Source of the DNA: an uncultured Alphaproteobacteria bacterium
GTDB taxonomy: Bacteria; Pseudomonadota; Alphaproteobacteria; Rs-D84
Length of the DNA: 64,000 nucleotides
Assembly (NCBI GenBank): GCA_949082785.1
Contig: CARVLU010000001.1
Span: 157,455 to 221,454, forward strand
Direction of reading: 5' to 3'
Shown: piece by piece, positions 33,287 to 41,364 of the stretch
Layout: each line of letters opens with the position of its first letter
How positions within the stretch are numbered: position 1 is the first letter of the stretch
The notes under the pieces: generated by a model
The model's database searches: none
What the model was told of the DNA's origin: nothing
The model's input: the letters and a program-made list of their open reading frames with translations, nothing else
Translations under genes and position numbers: made by a program

Positions 33287-33501
33287 AAAAAACCACCAAC
33301 AAATTGGTGGCCAGGAGGTTGATGACAATTACTGGAATTGTGTCGCGTATTTTGCATTATTCCGCGAACCCTCCTGACCCGGGTCCAGGAGTTATTGTTC
33401 GTCGAAACACATAATAAAACAGGCGCATTTTGCGCGCCAATTGAACATATTCCGACGCCAGTATCGGGTCATCACACCCCATCGACGGAACACCCGCCGA
33501 C
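33287..33501 (-). ncRNA. Structured leader RNA, copy 4 (Cys-rich class)
   Basis: About 215 nt on the minus strand. Elements: hairpin GGCGC/GCGCC in the 5' half; arm a CTCCTG (33386-33391), also part of a palindrome GACCCGGGTC; arm b CAGGAGG (33370-33376); hairpin TCGCG/CGCGA (33343-33367) with a GAATA...AATA loop like that of the XRE copies; hairpin ACAATT/AATTGT (33325-33341); arm c CCTCCTG (33312-33318); terminator CCACCAA/TTGGTGG (33293-33310) and T-run. Same order as copies 1-3 with different paired sequences. Confidence 0.7.
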
Positions 33502-33507
33502 AAAATT

Positions 33508-33536
33508 ATTATACTGCGCACCGGGATTTATTTCAA
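33508..33536 (-). promoter_or_regulatory. Promoter of leader RNA copy 4
   Basis: TTGAAA (33531-33536), 17-nt spacer, TATAAT (33508-33513) on the minus strand, immediately downstream of the prfA terminator. Confidence 0.75.
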
Positions 33537-33540
33537 CCAC

Positions 33541-33563
33541 AAAAAAGCGGGCCCACGGCCCGC
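33541..33563 (-). terminator. Terminator after prfA
   Basis: GCGGGCC-gtg-GGCCCGC followed by TTTTTT on the minus strand. Confidence 0.85.
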
Positions 33564-33567
33564 CCCA

Positions 33568-34632
33568 TTATTCCATGTTCGACAATTGTTCCAATTGGTC
33601 GGCCGCGATTAACGCGTCAATCATTTCATCCAATCCGGCCCCACCCGCCAGAATATCATCCAATTTGTACAACGTCAATTTAATGCGATGGTCCGTCACC
33701 CGTTGTTCCGGGAAATTATAGGTGCGAATTTTTTCACTGCGGTCACCGGAACCAACCATGTTTTTTCTTGACGCGTTACTTGCATTCATTTGTTCAAGAC
33801 GTTGTTTTTCGTACAGTTTCGAACGCAACACCGACATCGCCGCAATTTTGTTTTGCAATTGCGAACGTTCGTTTTGACACGTCACAACAATCCCGGACGG
33901 GAAATGTGTGATACGTATCGCACTGTCGGTTTTGTTAACGTGCTGACCGCCGGCACCGGACGCACGAAAGATATCAATGCGGATATCTTTGTCTTCGATA
34001 ACAACGTCGATATCTTGCGCTTCGGGCATGACGGCGACGGACGCGGCACTGGTGTGAATGCGGCCGCCGGCTTCGGTTTCGGGTACGCGTTGCACGCGAT
34101 GAATCCCGGATTCAAATTTCATACGTGCATAAACGCCCACGCCCACAATTTTAAATACAACTTCCTTATACCCGCGCAATGATGTGGCATTTTCTTCGAT
34201 AACTTCGATTTTCCAGCCCTGGCGCATGGCATAGGATTTATATTGATTAAACAAATCGCCAGCAAACAATGCAGATTCTTCGCCACCGACACCGGCGCGG
34301 ATTTCCATAATCGCACTGTTGTCATCGGCCGCGTCACGCGGCAATAATGCAATTTGAAGTTTTTTCTCAATATCCGGCAATACCTTGTTCAATTCAGCCA
34401 ATTGTTCCAACGCCAACGATTTCAATTCCGGATCATGTTGCATTTCTGTCGCGTCAGCAATCCCCTGGGTCGTTTGAAAGTATTCGGCAATCACTGGCAG
34501 AACTTCGTTCAGACGCGAATATTCCTTGGACAGTTTGGTCAATTCATTGCCGGACACGGTACCCGAATTCATTTGCGCTTCGATTTCGGCGGCACGTGCC
34601 TGAATGTCTTTTAATTTTTGTTCAATAATCAT
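33568..34632 (-). CDS. prfA: Peptide chain release factor 1
   Basis: 354 residues, normal. Recognises UAA and UAG and releases the nascent chain. Catalytic GGQ loop in ASGAGGQHVNKTDSAI (about 230); the PxT-type anticodon region lies in the central domain (IHRVQRVPETEAGGRIHTS). Follows hisS with one base between stop and start, so translation is coupled. prmC, the common partner, is not here. Confidence 0.96.
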   Translation of the reverse strand: MIIEQKLKDIQARAAEIEAQMNSGTVSGNELTKLSKEYSRLNEVLPVIAEYFQTTQGIADATEMQHDPELKSLALEQLAELNKVLPDIEKKLQIALLPRDAADDNSAIMEIRAGVGGEESALFAGDLFNQYKSYAMRQGWKIEVIEENATSLRGYKEVVFKIVGVGVYARMKFESGIHRVQRVPETEAGGRIHTSAASVAVMPEAQDIDVVIEDKDIRIDIFRASGAGGQHVNKTDSAIRITHFPSGIVVTCQNERSQLQNKIAAMSVLRSKLYEKQRLEQMNASNASRKNMVGSGDRSEKIRTYNFPEQRVTDHRIKLTLYKLDDILAGGAGLDEMIDALIAADQLEQLSNME

Positions 34633-34633
34633 C

Positions 34634-35923
34634 TTAGTTTCCCATTAATTTAATCGCGGCATTCAAATCCAAAGTCTGCTGATTCCCGGTCTGCATATTT
34701 TTGACCGACACAACTTTATTTTTAACTTCATCTTCGCCGATTATCACACTGAATTCAGAATTAATTTTATCTGCAAATTCAATTTGATTTTTAAACTTCT
34801 TCCTCGCATCCAGATACGGTACCGCGACAATATTCGCATCCCGCAACGCCGCCAAAACCGACATGGCATAGGCAACACATTCATCGCCCATCACCAACAC
34901 CGCGGCATTAACCGGACGCGCGAACGACGACAAATCAATCTTGTTTTCGTCCAGCAACGCCACCATCAACCGGGAAAACCCGACCGCGGCACCAACACCA
35001 ATAATTTTGGTCTTGGAAAATTTGGACGCCAAATCTTCGTACCGACCGCCGCCACCGACCGCCCCCAATTCCGGAAAGCGCGACAAAAAGAATTCAAACA
35101 CCACACCCGTATAATATGCGTGGCCACGCATGATTCCCAAATCAATTTCGGCGTTTTTTACACCCATCGATTCCAGCAATTTCATGAAATTTTCCATTTC
35201 AGAAATGGCCGAATCCAGGCTTTCATTTAAATTCAAAAATGCACGATACCCGTCTGTAAATACACGATTAATTTCATTTGCGGATTTTTCACCAATGCTT
35301 TCCGCCAGGGCGCCCGGAAAATCATCCAGTTTGTCTTTTTTATCAATCAAGACAAATGCGTTACGTGCAGTCCCCGCATCCAGCCCCAGGTATTCAAACA
35401 TCGCATTCCAGAATTTACGATTACCGATTTTGACCACCGTCGGCCCAATAAATTCGGACACAGATTCATATACGCGCGACAACGTCGCAACAATTTCCGC
35501 ATCGTAATTTTCAGACAACGACCCCAGCCCCATGATATCCATGTCCATCTGGTAAAATTCGCGATAACGGCCACGCTGGGGGCGTTCGCCGCGATAATTG
35601 CGCGCAAATTGGTATGCACGGAACGGAAACACCAAATCATTCATGTGTCCCGCGACATATCGCGCCAGACCAACCGTCCCGTCATATCGCAGGCCCATTT
35701 TCGTGTCCCCTTTTTGGAACAAAAACATCTGGGTTTCGATTTCGTCCCAGTTATCCTTGTCCGTCAAGACTTCTGCCCGTTCGATGGCCGGCAAATCCAA
35801 ATGCGCAAAGCCCGCCGTGCGCAAAACCCGCTGCATCCGCGCGGCGCATTCATCCACACAGCGCTGTTGCAACGGCAACAATTCAATAAATCCCGACATT
35901 GGCTTGGTTGGTTTTAAATCCAT
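34634..35923 (-). CDS. hisS: Histidyl-tRNA synthetase
   Basis: 429 residues. Class II motifs: GFIELLPLQQRCVDE at the N-terminus, motif 2 region LRYDGTVGLARYVAG and YRGERPQRGRYREFYQMDMDI, motif 3 region GGGGRYEDLASKF and GVGAAVGFSRLMVAL, then a C-terminal anticodon domain. Although HisZ paralogues exist, the complete motifs and anticodon domain favour HisS. The 5' leader contains a perfect palindrome (35964-35980). Confidence 0.92.
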   Translation of the reverse strand: MDLKPTKPMSGFIELLPLQQRCVDECAARMQRVLRTAGFAHLDLPAIERAEVLTDKDNWDEIETQMFLFQKGDTKMGLRYDGTVGLARYVAGHMNDLVFPFRAYQFARNYRGERPQRGRYREFYQMDMDIMGLGSLSENYDAEIVATLSRVYESVSEFIGPTVVKIGNRKFWNAMFEYLGLDAGTARNAFVLIDKKDKLDDFPGALAESIGEKSANEINRVFTDGYRAFLNLNESLDSAISEMENFMKLLESMGVKNAEIDLGIMRGHAYYTGVVFEFFLSRFPELGAVGGGGRYEDLASKFSKTKIIGVGAAVGFSRLMVALLDENKIDLSSFARPVNAAVLVMGDECVAYAMSVLAALRDANIVAVPYLDARKKFKNQIEFADKINSEFSVIIGEDEVKNKVVSVKNMQTGNQQTLDLNAAIKLMGN

Positions 35924-35963
35924 GGTAAAAATCCCTACTCTATTATTAAATCAGAAAAAATGA

Positions 35964-35980
35964 TGACATATTTTATGTCA
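35964..35980. promoter_or_regulatory. Palindrome in the hisS leader
   Basis: TGACATA-ttt-TATGTCA type 17-nt palindrome about 40 nt upstream of hisS. It could be an operator or a short hairpin. The surrounding 35924-36161 gap holds no gene. Confidence 0.35.
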
Positions 35981-36161
35981 ATTATATCACAGAATGGAAA
36001 CAATAGCTAATATGACGCCCGGCGGGCGTGATGGAATGCGGCAAAAACAACACAATATTTAATCATTGGGATGATTTTATCGCAATTTTACCGCGTTGCA
36101 ACAAAAATCGCCCCGAATAATTCCACACGCCATGAATTGAACAGGCCAAAATTTGGCGACG

Positions 36162-36860
36162 TTATAAATACTGATGCAATTCGGCGCCGTGGGCGGCCAA
36201 CCAACGCTTGGCCCGTTCAACGCCAAAACCATACAATTCGCGTACATATGCCCAAAATTCGGGCGAATGGTCCATGTGCCGGCGGTGCGCCAATTCGTGC
36301 ATCACGACATAGCGCATGACGTCCGTTGGCGCAAACGCCAACCGCCACGAAAACGATATCGTGCCCGACGACGAACAACTGCCCCAGCGGGACGTGGTGT
36401 CACGCACCGCAATGCGGCGCGGCCATAATTCACGCGGCGCGGTTCGCACCATATCGCGGACCGCGGTTAAAAATTCACGCCGCACCACATCGCGCAGACG
36501 GCGTTCAAACATATCCGCCCCGCCCCCGATATACAGCGTCATGCCATCGGCACTGAAATCATTTCCGCGCCGCGCGCCGTCGTGGCGCACCACCACCGTC
36601 CGCCCCAAGAAATTTAAAATCATGCCGTCGTGCACGGCCGTCTTTTGCGGGGCGCGGGCAAAAATGCGTTCGACCCACGCGCGCTTGCGTTCCAGAAATC
36701 GCAGCGCCGCCCCCGTCGGCGTCAACCACGGCTTGGATATACAGATTTCGCGACGCGGCGTTGTTCGCGGCCGCAGCGTGATGTTCCGCAGCCCCCGGCG
36801 CGTTGTCACAATCACCGGGATTTGTTCGCCGTTTGATGTTTCAAAGACAAAATCCGCCAT
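36162..36860 (-). CDS. YgjP/DUF45-type zinc metallopeptidase-like protein
   Basis: 232 residues. Central motif VVMHELAHRRHMDHSPEFW (around residue 190) gives the HExxH zinc site with a third His downstream, as in the YgjP/SprT-like DUF45 family. N-terminal part is beta-rich with RGLRNITLRPRTT. Family members are uncharacterised hydrolases or peptidases. Lies 8 nt after transketolase on the same strand. Confidence 0.85.
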   Translation of the reverse strand: MADFVFETSNGEQIPVIVTTRRGLRNITLRPRTTPRREICISKPWLTPTGAALRFLERKRAWVERIFARAPQKTAVHDGMILNFLGRTVVVRHDGARRGNDFSADGMTLYIGGGADMFERRLRDVVRREFLTAVRDMVRTAPRELWPRRIAVRDTTSRWGSCSSSGTISFSWRLAFAPTDVMRYVVMHELAHRRHMDHSPEFWAYVRELYGFGVERAKRWLAAHGAELHQYL

Positions 36861-36868
36861 CTGTTGAA

Positions 36869-38662
36869 TTATTTTTTAATAAATTTTGAAATTTCGCGCA
36901 CCAGGCAATCTGCATCAAATCCGAACGCCCGATACACTTCGTCCCCCGGGCCCGACGCGCCAAACGAATCGATACCGATGGCGGCGTCCGCAAATTCAAA
37001 CCATGGGGCGGTTGCGGCAGCTTCGATTGATACAACATATCCCGCCAGAATGCGCCGACGATATTCGGCCGATTGCGCACGAAATGCCGCAACGTTTGGC
37101 ATACTGACCACCTGGACGCCGGATAATTTTTTTGCCGCGGCAACAGCCACCGGGACTTCGCCCCCCGTCGCAATCAGTGTCATGCGCACAAATTTCGTCT
37201 GGGCCGGCCAGATGACATACCCCCCGCGCGCGATTTCTGCATCGTCCGGGGTTGGAATCTGCTGAATTTTTTGGCGCGATAAAATAATGCACGACGGGCG
37301 CGTCACATCCCCCAACGCCGTGCGCCAGGCATATACAACCTCTGCCATGTTACAGGGACGAAACACATTTAAATTCGGCACCAGCCGCAGTGACGGCAAT
37401 TGTTCCACCGGTTGATGGGTCGGCCCATCTTCGCCGACGGCAACGCTGTCATGCGTCAAAACATAGACCACCGGCAATCCCGACAGCGCCGCCAAACGAA
37501 TGCTGGGGCGCATATAGTCACTGAACACCAAAAACGTTGACCCGTACGGCCGCAGACCGCATGTCGCCAACCCGTTCATGATGGCGCCCATCGCGTGTTC
37601 GCGCACACCGTAATTGATAAAGTTCCCAGAAAAATCATCCGCCGTAATATCCCGGTGCGATTTGGTTTTGGCATTCGTACTGCCCGCCAAATCCGCACTG
37701 CCCCCAACCAGGCACGGTATGGCCGCCGCCAATTTTTCCAAATACATTCCCGACAATTCGCGCGTTGCGATTGCGGGCGCATCCACGTTCGGGATATCCA
37801 CCACCGGCACCACCCCCGCATCGATACAGGGTTTATCTTCGTCCCGATGGACGCGGCGACGTGCGACCGCCGCCCATAATTTTTCGCCCCCGCGCGACGC
37901 GTATTGCGCCCCCAGCGCGTCCAATTCCGCATCCCCCAACGCCAATCCATGTGCCCGCGGTGTTCCCGCAACAGACGACCCGACGCCGATTGTTGTCCGG
38001 CATTGGATAAAAACCGGTCCGGCACACTGACCCGCGCGTTCCAGCGCCGCGTCCAGTGATTTAAAATTATTTCCATGCGCCGCAATAACGGTCCAGCCGG
38101 CGGCAGCCATACGGCGGGGGATATTAACATCGGTCTGGGCGACGCCATCAATACTGATACCGTTGTCATCCCACAATAAAACCAGGTTGTCCAATTGATA
38201 CCGCCCGGCAAAGGCAATGGATTCGTTGGCCACGCCTTCCATTAAATCGCCATCAGAACACAGGCAATAAACGCGTCCACCGCTGCGGCGTATTTTGGCC
38301 CCCATGGCGATGCCGACAGCGTTTCCGACCCCCTGCCCCAGGGGGCCCGTTGTGGCCGCGACACCATCAATGCCGATTTCCGGATGGCCCGGCAATCCGC
38401 CCATTTTGCGAAACCCATTCAAATCGCCCACATTATATCCCGCCAGTTTTAACACGGAATACAGCAGTGCACTGCCATGGCCCGCCGACAGGACGAATTT
38501 ATCCACCCCGCGGCGCAAATAATTTGCAAAAATTGTTGTCACAATATCGGCCGCCCCCAGGACGATTCCGACATGCCCACTGCGTGATGCGCGCAGCGCC
38601 CCCAGCGCGTGCGAACGCAACGCCCCGGCCATTTCTTGTAATTGTTTGGATTCGTATCTCAT
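36869..38662 (-). CDS. tkt: Transketolase
   Basis: 597 residues, shorter than the usual 660. Transfers two-carbon units in the pentose phosphate pathway, using thiamine diphosphate. Seen: SGHVGIVLGAADI, LSAGHGSALLYSVL, GPLGQGVGNAVGIAMG, CSDGDLMEGVANESIAFAG (TPP motif), VREHAMGAIMNGLA, HDSVAVGEDGPTHQPVEQL, and a C-terminal FGASGPGDEVY. The missing length appears mainly in the middle linker. rnhA starts 36 nt away on the opposite strand. Confidence 0.94.
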   Translation of the reverse strand: MRYESKQLQEMAGALRSHALGALRASRSGHVGIVLGAADIVTTIFANYLRRGVDKFVLSAGHGSALLYSVLKLAGYNVGDLNGFRKMGGLPGHPEIGIDGVAATTGPLGQGVGNAVGIAMGAKIRRSGGRVYCLCSDGDLMEGVANESIAFAGRYQLDNLVLLWDDNGISIDGVAQTDVNIPRRMAAAGWTVIAAHGNNFKSLDAALERAGQCAGPVFIQCRTTIGVGSSVAGTPRAHGLALGDAELDALGAQYASRGGEKLWAAVARRRVHRDEDKPCIDAGVVPVVDIPNVDAPAIATRELSGMYLEKLAAAIPCLVGGSADLAGSTNAKTKSHRDITADDFSGNFINYGVREHAMGAIMNGLATCGLRPYGSTFLVFSDYMRPSIRLAALSGLPVVYVLTHDSVAVGEDGPTHQPVEQLPSLRLVPNLNVFRPCNMAEVVYAWRTALGDVTRPSCIILSRQKIQQIPTPDDAEIARGGYVIWPAQTKFVRMTLIATGGEVPVAVAAAKKLSGVQVVSMPNVAAFRAQSAEYRRRILAGYVVSIEAAATAPWFEFADAAIGIDSFGASGPGDEVYRAFGFDADCLVREISKFIKK

Positions 38663-38698
38663 TTTATGGTATTATACCACAAAACAGGTGTATTTAAA

Positions 38699-39127
38699 AT
38701 GTTAAAAATCTGGACAGACGGCAGTTGTTTGGGCAATCCCGGCCCCGGTGGGTGGGCATTCCTGGCAACGGATGGAACAAATATCGCGGAACGTTGCGGT
38801 GGGGAAAAAGACACCACCAACAACCGCATGGAATTGATGGCGGTGTTACGCGCGCTGACGGCGGCGCGACGCCACAGTGCGGTTGAAATCCACACCGACA
38901 GCCAATATGTAAAAAACGGCATGACATCGTGGGTAAAAAACTGGAAGCGGAACAATTGGCGCACGGCGGACAAAAAACCGGTCAAGAACCAGGATTTATG
39001 GATGGCCCTGGACGCGGCGGCGGCATCGACAGAAATCCACTGGGTTTGGGTCCGCGGGCATGCCGGCGAAGAATTTAACGAACGCGTGGACGAATTGGCA
39101 CGCACAGCGGCGACGGCGTTAAAGTAA
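38699..39127 (+). CDS. rnhA: Ribonuclease HI
   Basis: 142 residues from the ATG at 38699. Cuts RNA in RNA-DNA hybrids. The four-carboxylate site is present: D in WTDGSCLGNPGPGGWAF, E in NNRMELMAVLRAL, D in IHTDSQYVKNGM, and D in the C-terminal ERVDELAR. Basic handle VKNWKRNNWRTADKKPVKN. Followed by a metallopeptidase-like gene after 2 nt. Confidence 0.95.
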   Translation: MLKIWTDGSCLGNPGPGGWAFLATDGTNIAERCGGEKDTTNNRMELMAVLRALTAARRHSAVEIHTDSQYVKNGMTSWVKNWKRNNWRTADKKPVKNQDLWMALDAAAASTEIHWVWVRGHAGEEFNERVDELARTAATALK

Positions 39128-39129
39128 TT

Positions 39130-39858
39130 ATGGCCAACAAAGAAAGTTTGTTTTTAACCGCAGCCAAGAAAGTGTATCAACATTACCGCCCGGCGATGTG
39201 GCGTACGTTATACAGAACGATGCACAAAATGGATTCCGACCAACAAATGTCCCGGTGGCAGGCGACATGGACCATCAGCCTGATGGGGGCATTGATGATG
39301 CAATACGGCCGCCGGACAAAAAAATTGGCCCGCGAAATCCGCCGCGATTTATTCCGGGCACTGATTACCAACTGTGACCGGATTACACCCGAAACCTATC
39401 ACTTGGCAACCACCAGCCAGCGCTATCATTTGATTTTACAAATAACGCGCCAATTACACGAAGAAATGTCTGCGAAATATCCGGACGTGGCCCCGACTGT
39501 ACAAAAGGTTACATTTCGCAGATCCGAAACCCGTGACGGAAAAAAACGCACCCGGGCGGACGCGACTTATTACGACAGACACAATCACATTTGTTATTAC
39601 ACACATATTTTAACGTATCCGTTTGACGAAGTCATTGATACAATCGCCCACGAATACACGCACGCCCTGCAAAAGGCGCGCCACAGTGCGATGCCGCAAT
39701 TTATCCTGGATTTCTTGGACACGCATCATCATTCCCATTTCCGGGCGCCGTATGCCCTGCGACCGGACGAAGTCGAAGCTGCGCGTATCGGCGCCCTGAT
39801 ACGGTATAACGTGAATGGTAATTTTGCGAAATTTTGTGAAAAATACGGACGCGATTAA
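39130..39858 (+). CDS. Putative zinc metallopeptidase, HEYTH type
   Basis: 242 residues, basic, no signal peptide. IAHEYTHALQKARH (about 174-187) is an HExxH zinc motif, and a downstream Glu in LRPDEVEAARIGALIR could be the third ligand (gluzincin or SprT style). The N-terminal half is helical and Arg/Lys-rich. Coupled to rnhA (2-nt gap), so it may act on DNA- or RNA-bound proteins, but that is speculation. I do not recognise a named family. Confidence 0.65.
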   Translation: MANKESLFLTAAKKVYQHYRPAMWRTLYRTMHKMDSDQQMSRWQATWTISLMGALMMQYGRRTKKLAREIRRDLFRALITNCDRITPETYHLATTSQRYHLILQITRQLHEEMSAKYPDVAPTVQKVTFRRSETRDGKKRTRADATYYDRHNHICYYTHILTYPFDEVIDTIAHEYTHALQKARHSAMPQFILDFLDTHHHSHFRAPYALRPDEVEAARIGALIRYNVNGNFAKFCEKYGRD

Positions 39859-39860
39859 TA

Positions 39861-39890
39861 ACAAACGGGGCCGATGCCCCGTTTGTTTTA
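39861..39890. terminator. Bidirectional terminator
   Basis: ACAAACGGGGC-cgat-GCCCCGTTTGT between convergent genes, with T-rich sequence on both strands. Confidence 0.85.
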
Positions 39891-40562
39891 TTGATTTTGC
39901 GCATCCCCGCGAAAGCCCAATCCAACGATGAACATTTCCACCGAATCTTTGCGTGACGATGGCGGTTTGATGTGATGAACGTGTTCAAAATTCTGTTTGA
40001 ACAATTTCAATAATTCGTTGGTTGTCCCCCCGGTAAATGATTTGGCCACGAATGTGCCGCCCGGCTTTAACGCGCGCAACGCAAAATCAAACGCGTATTC
40101 CAACAAAACCATTTGCCGGATGTGGTCGGTCTTTTTATGGCCGACCGTATTGGGCGCCATATCGGACAAAACCACATCAACCGTGCCCCGCCCCATTTCA
40201 CCCGCCGGCAGATTCAGCTTTTCTTCCAGCCAGTGCAACGCCGCATCGGTGGTAAAATCCCCCTGATAAAATTCGACGCCGACAATCGGTTTGATTTCCA
40301 GCAAATCCATCGCAAAGATTTTGGATTTGGGAAACTGGCGCGCGATATATTGCGTCCACGAACCCGGTGCCGCCCCCAGGTCAACCACAACCTGGCCATT
40401 GCGCAAGAAATGAAATTTATCATTAATTTCAATCAGTTTGTACACGGCGCGGGCGCGATACCCTTCTTTCTGGGCGCGGGCAACGTATGGGTCGTGGGCC
40501 TGGCGCTGTAACCAGGCCACAGACGATTTTTTTGCGGCAATTTTTTTGTTCAGAATCTTCAT
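39888..40562 (-). CDS. rlmE: 23S rRNA (uridine-2552 2'-O)-methyltransferase
   Basis: 224 residues, normal. SAM site VVDLGAAPGSWTQYIA (about 56-71). Catalytic K-D-K-E tetrad: K in the N-terminal RARAVYKLIEI, D in VLSDMAPNTVG, K in GTFVAKSF, E in DSVEMFIV. Matures the 50S subunit by methylating the A-loop. Its start overlaps the stop of the 92-aa gene by 4 nt. Confidence 0.95.
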   Translation of the reverse strand: MKILNKKIAAKKSSVAWLQRQAHDPYVARAQKEGYRARAVYKLIEINDKFHFLRNGQVVVDLGAAPGSWTQYIARQFPKSKIFAMDLLEIKPIVGVEFYQGDFTTDAALHWLEEKLNLPAGEMGRGTVDVVLSDMAPNTVGHKKTDHIRQMVLLEYAFDFALRALKPGGTFVAKSFTGGTTNELLKLFKQNFEHVHHIKPPSSRKDSVEMFIVGLGFRGDAQNQ

Positions 40563-40837
40563 TTTGTATGTGTGCGTTGTTTTCTGGCCGCGATTTGTTC
40601 ACGCGCATGGTCGTAATACCCACGCGCCCGACGCAGCGCATATTCCGGCGACGCCAGATTAAATTTACCGGTATCGACACCAAACATCAGACTTTCCATC
40701 CCATGGTGCAGATATGTAACATCCACCGCATAGCCCGTTAAAATCTGGCCCATATCGTTGTATTGGTGATATACGGGACGCGGTTCTTGGACGTCAACAA
40801 TGGTCCAGTCAAAAATTTTTGTCCATTTAATTTTCAT
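40559..40837 (-). CDS. Hypothetical protein (92 aa) between M-domain gene and rlmE
   Basis: Soluble, aromatic-rich N-terminal half (WTKIFDWTIVDVQEPRPVYHQY), ending in a basic helix (AREQIAARKQRTHTK). Overlaps rlmE by 4 nt and begins 3 nt after the M-domain gene, so the three are translated as a unit. The basic tail suggests contact with RNA, and the setting suggests a ribosome-linked role. Family unknown. Confidence 0.65.
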   Translation of the reverse strand: MKIKWTKIFDWTIVDVQEPRPVYHQYNDMGQILTGYAVDVTYLHHGMESLMFGVDTGKFNLASPEYALRRARGYYDHAREQIAARKQRTHTK

Positions 40838-40840
40838 ATC

Positions 40841-41338
40841 TTATTGGGCCCCACCCTGCGCGGCTTTCATTTTTTCCATGACCGCTTCCATGCCACCCAT
40901 TTTCTGCAACATTGCCATTTGCTGCTTCATCTTGGTATATTGTTTAATCATATGTTCAACATCACGCACCGTGCATCCGGCAGATTCTGCAATGCGGGTT
41001 TTGGCATTGGCAAAAATCTTGTCCGGTTGGGCGCGTTCGGCCGGTGTCATCGCTTCTAAAATTTTAATCTGGGCGTCAACACTGCCATCCTTAATCTTTT
41101 CTTTCATGGCGGCAACGGCCCCGGACATACCCGGCACCATTTTTAATAATCCGCTGAAATTGCTCATCTTTTTAATCTGTTTCAACTGCGCCAGCATGTC
41201 GTTCATATCAAATTGACCCGACATCATGCGCGCGGCGGTTTCTTTCATGCCCGACGGGATTTTTTCTTCGACGGCGGCCATTTCCGCCGCGGTCATTTCC
41301 GGTGCATTGTCTGCTTTCTTTTTTCCAAATCCAAACAT
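40841..41338 (-). CDS. Free-standing Ffh/SRP54 M-domain protein
   Basis: 165 residues. From residue 31 it matches the methionine-rich M domain of Ffh: GQFDMNDMLAQLKQIKKM (41-58), FSGLLKMVPGM, ILEAMTPAERAQPD, then TRIAESAGCTVRDVEHMIKQ (114-133), and a Met-rich tail. The NG GTPase domain is absent; the first 30 residues (FGFGKKK...) are unrelated. In Ffh the RNA-binding loop is close to RRIAxGSG; here it reads TRIAESAG, so 4.5S RNA binding may be altered. Own AAGGAG site, so it is not a gene fragment by accident. First gene after uvrA. Confidence 0.8.
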   Translation of the reverse strand: MFGFGKKKADNAPEMTAAEMAAVEEKIPSGMKETAARMMSGQFDMNDMLAQLKQIKKMSNFSGLLKMVPGMSGAVAAMKEKIKDGSVDAQIKILEAMTPAERAQPDKIFANAKTRIAESAGCTVRDVEHMIKQYTKMKQQMAMLQKMGGMEAVMEKMKAAQGGAQ

Positions 41339-41364
41339 ACTTCTTACTCCTTGGTGATTTAAAT

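Noticed and set aside
40841..41338. Broken 3' half of a normal ffh gene
   Set aside because: It has its own AAGGAG and start, a distinct N-terminus, and uvrA directly upstream without any GTPase-domain remnant.
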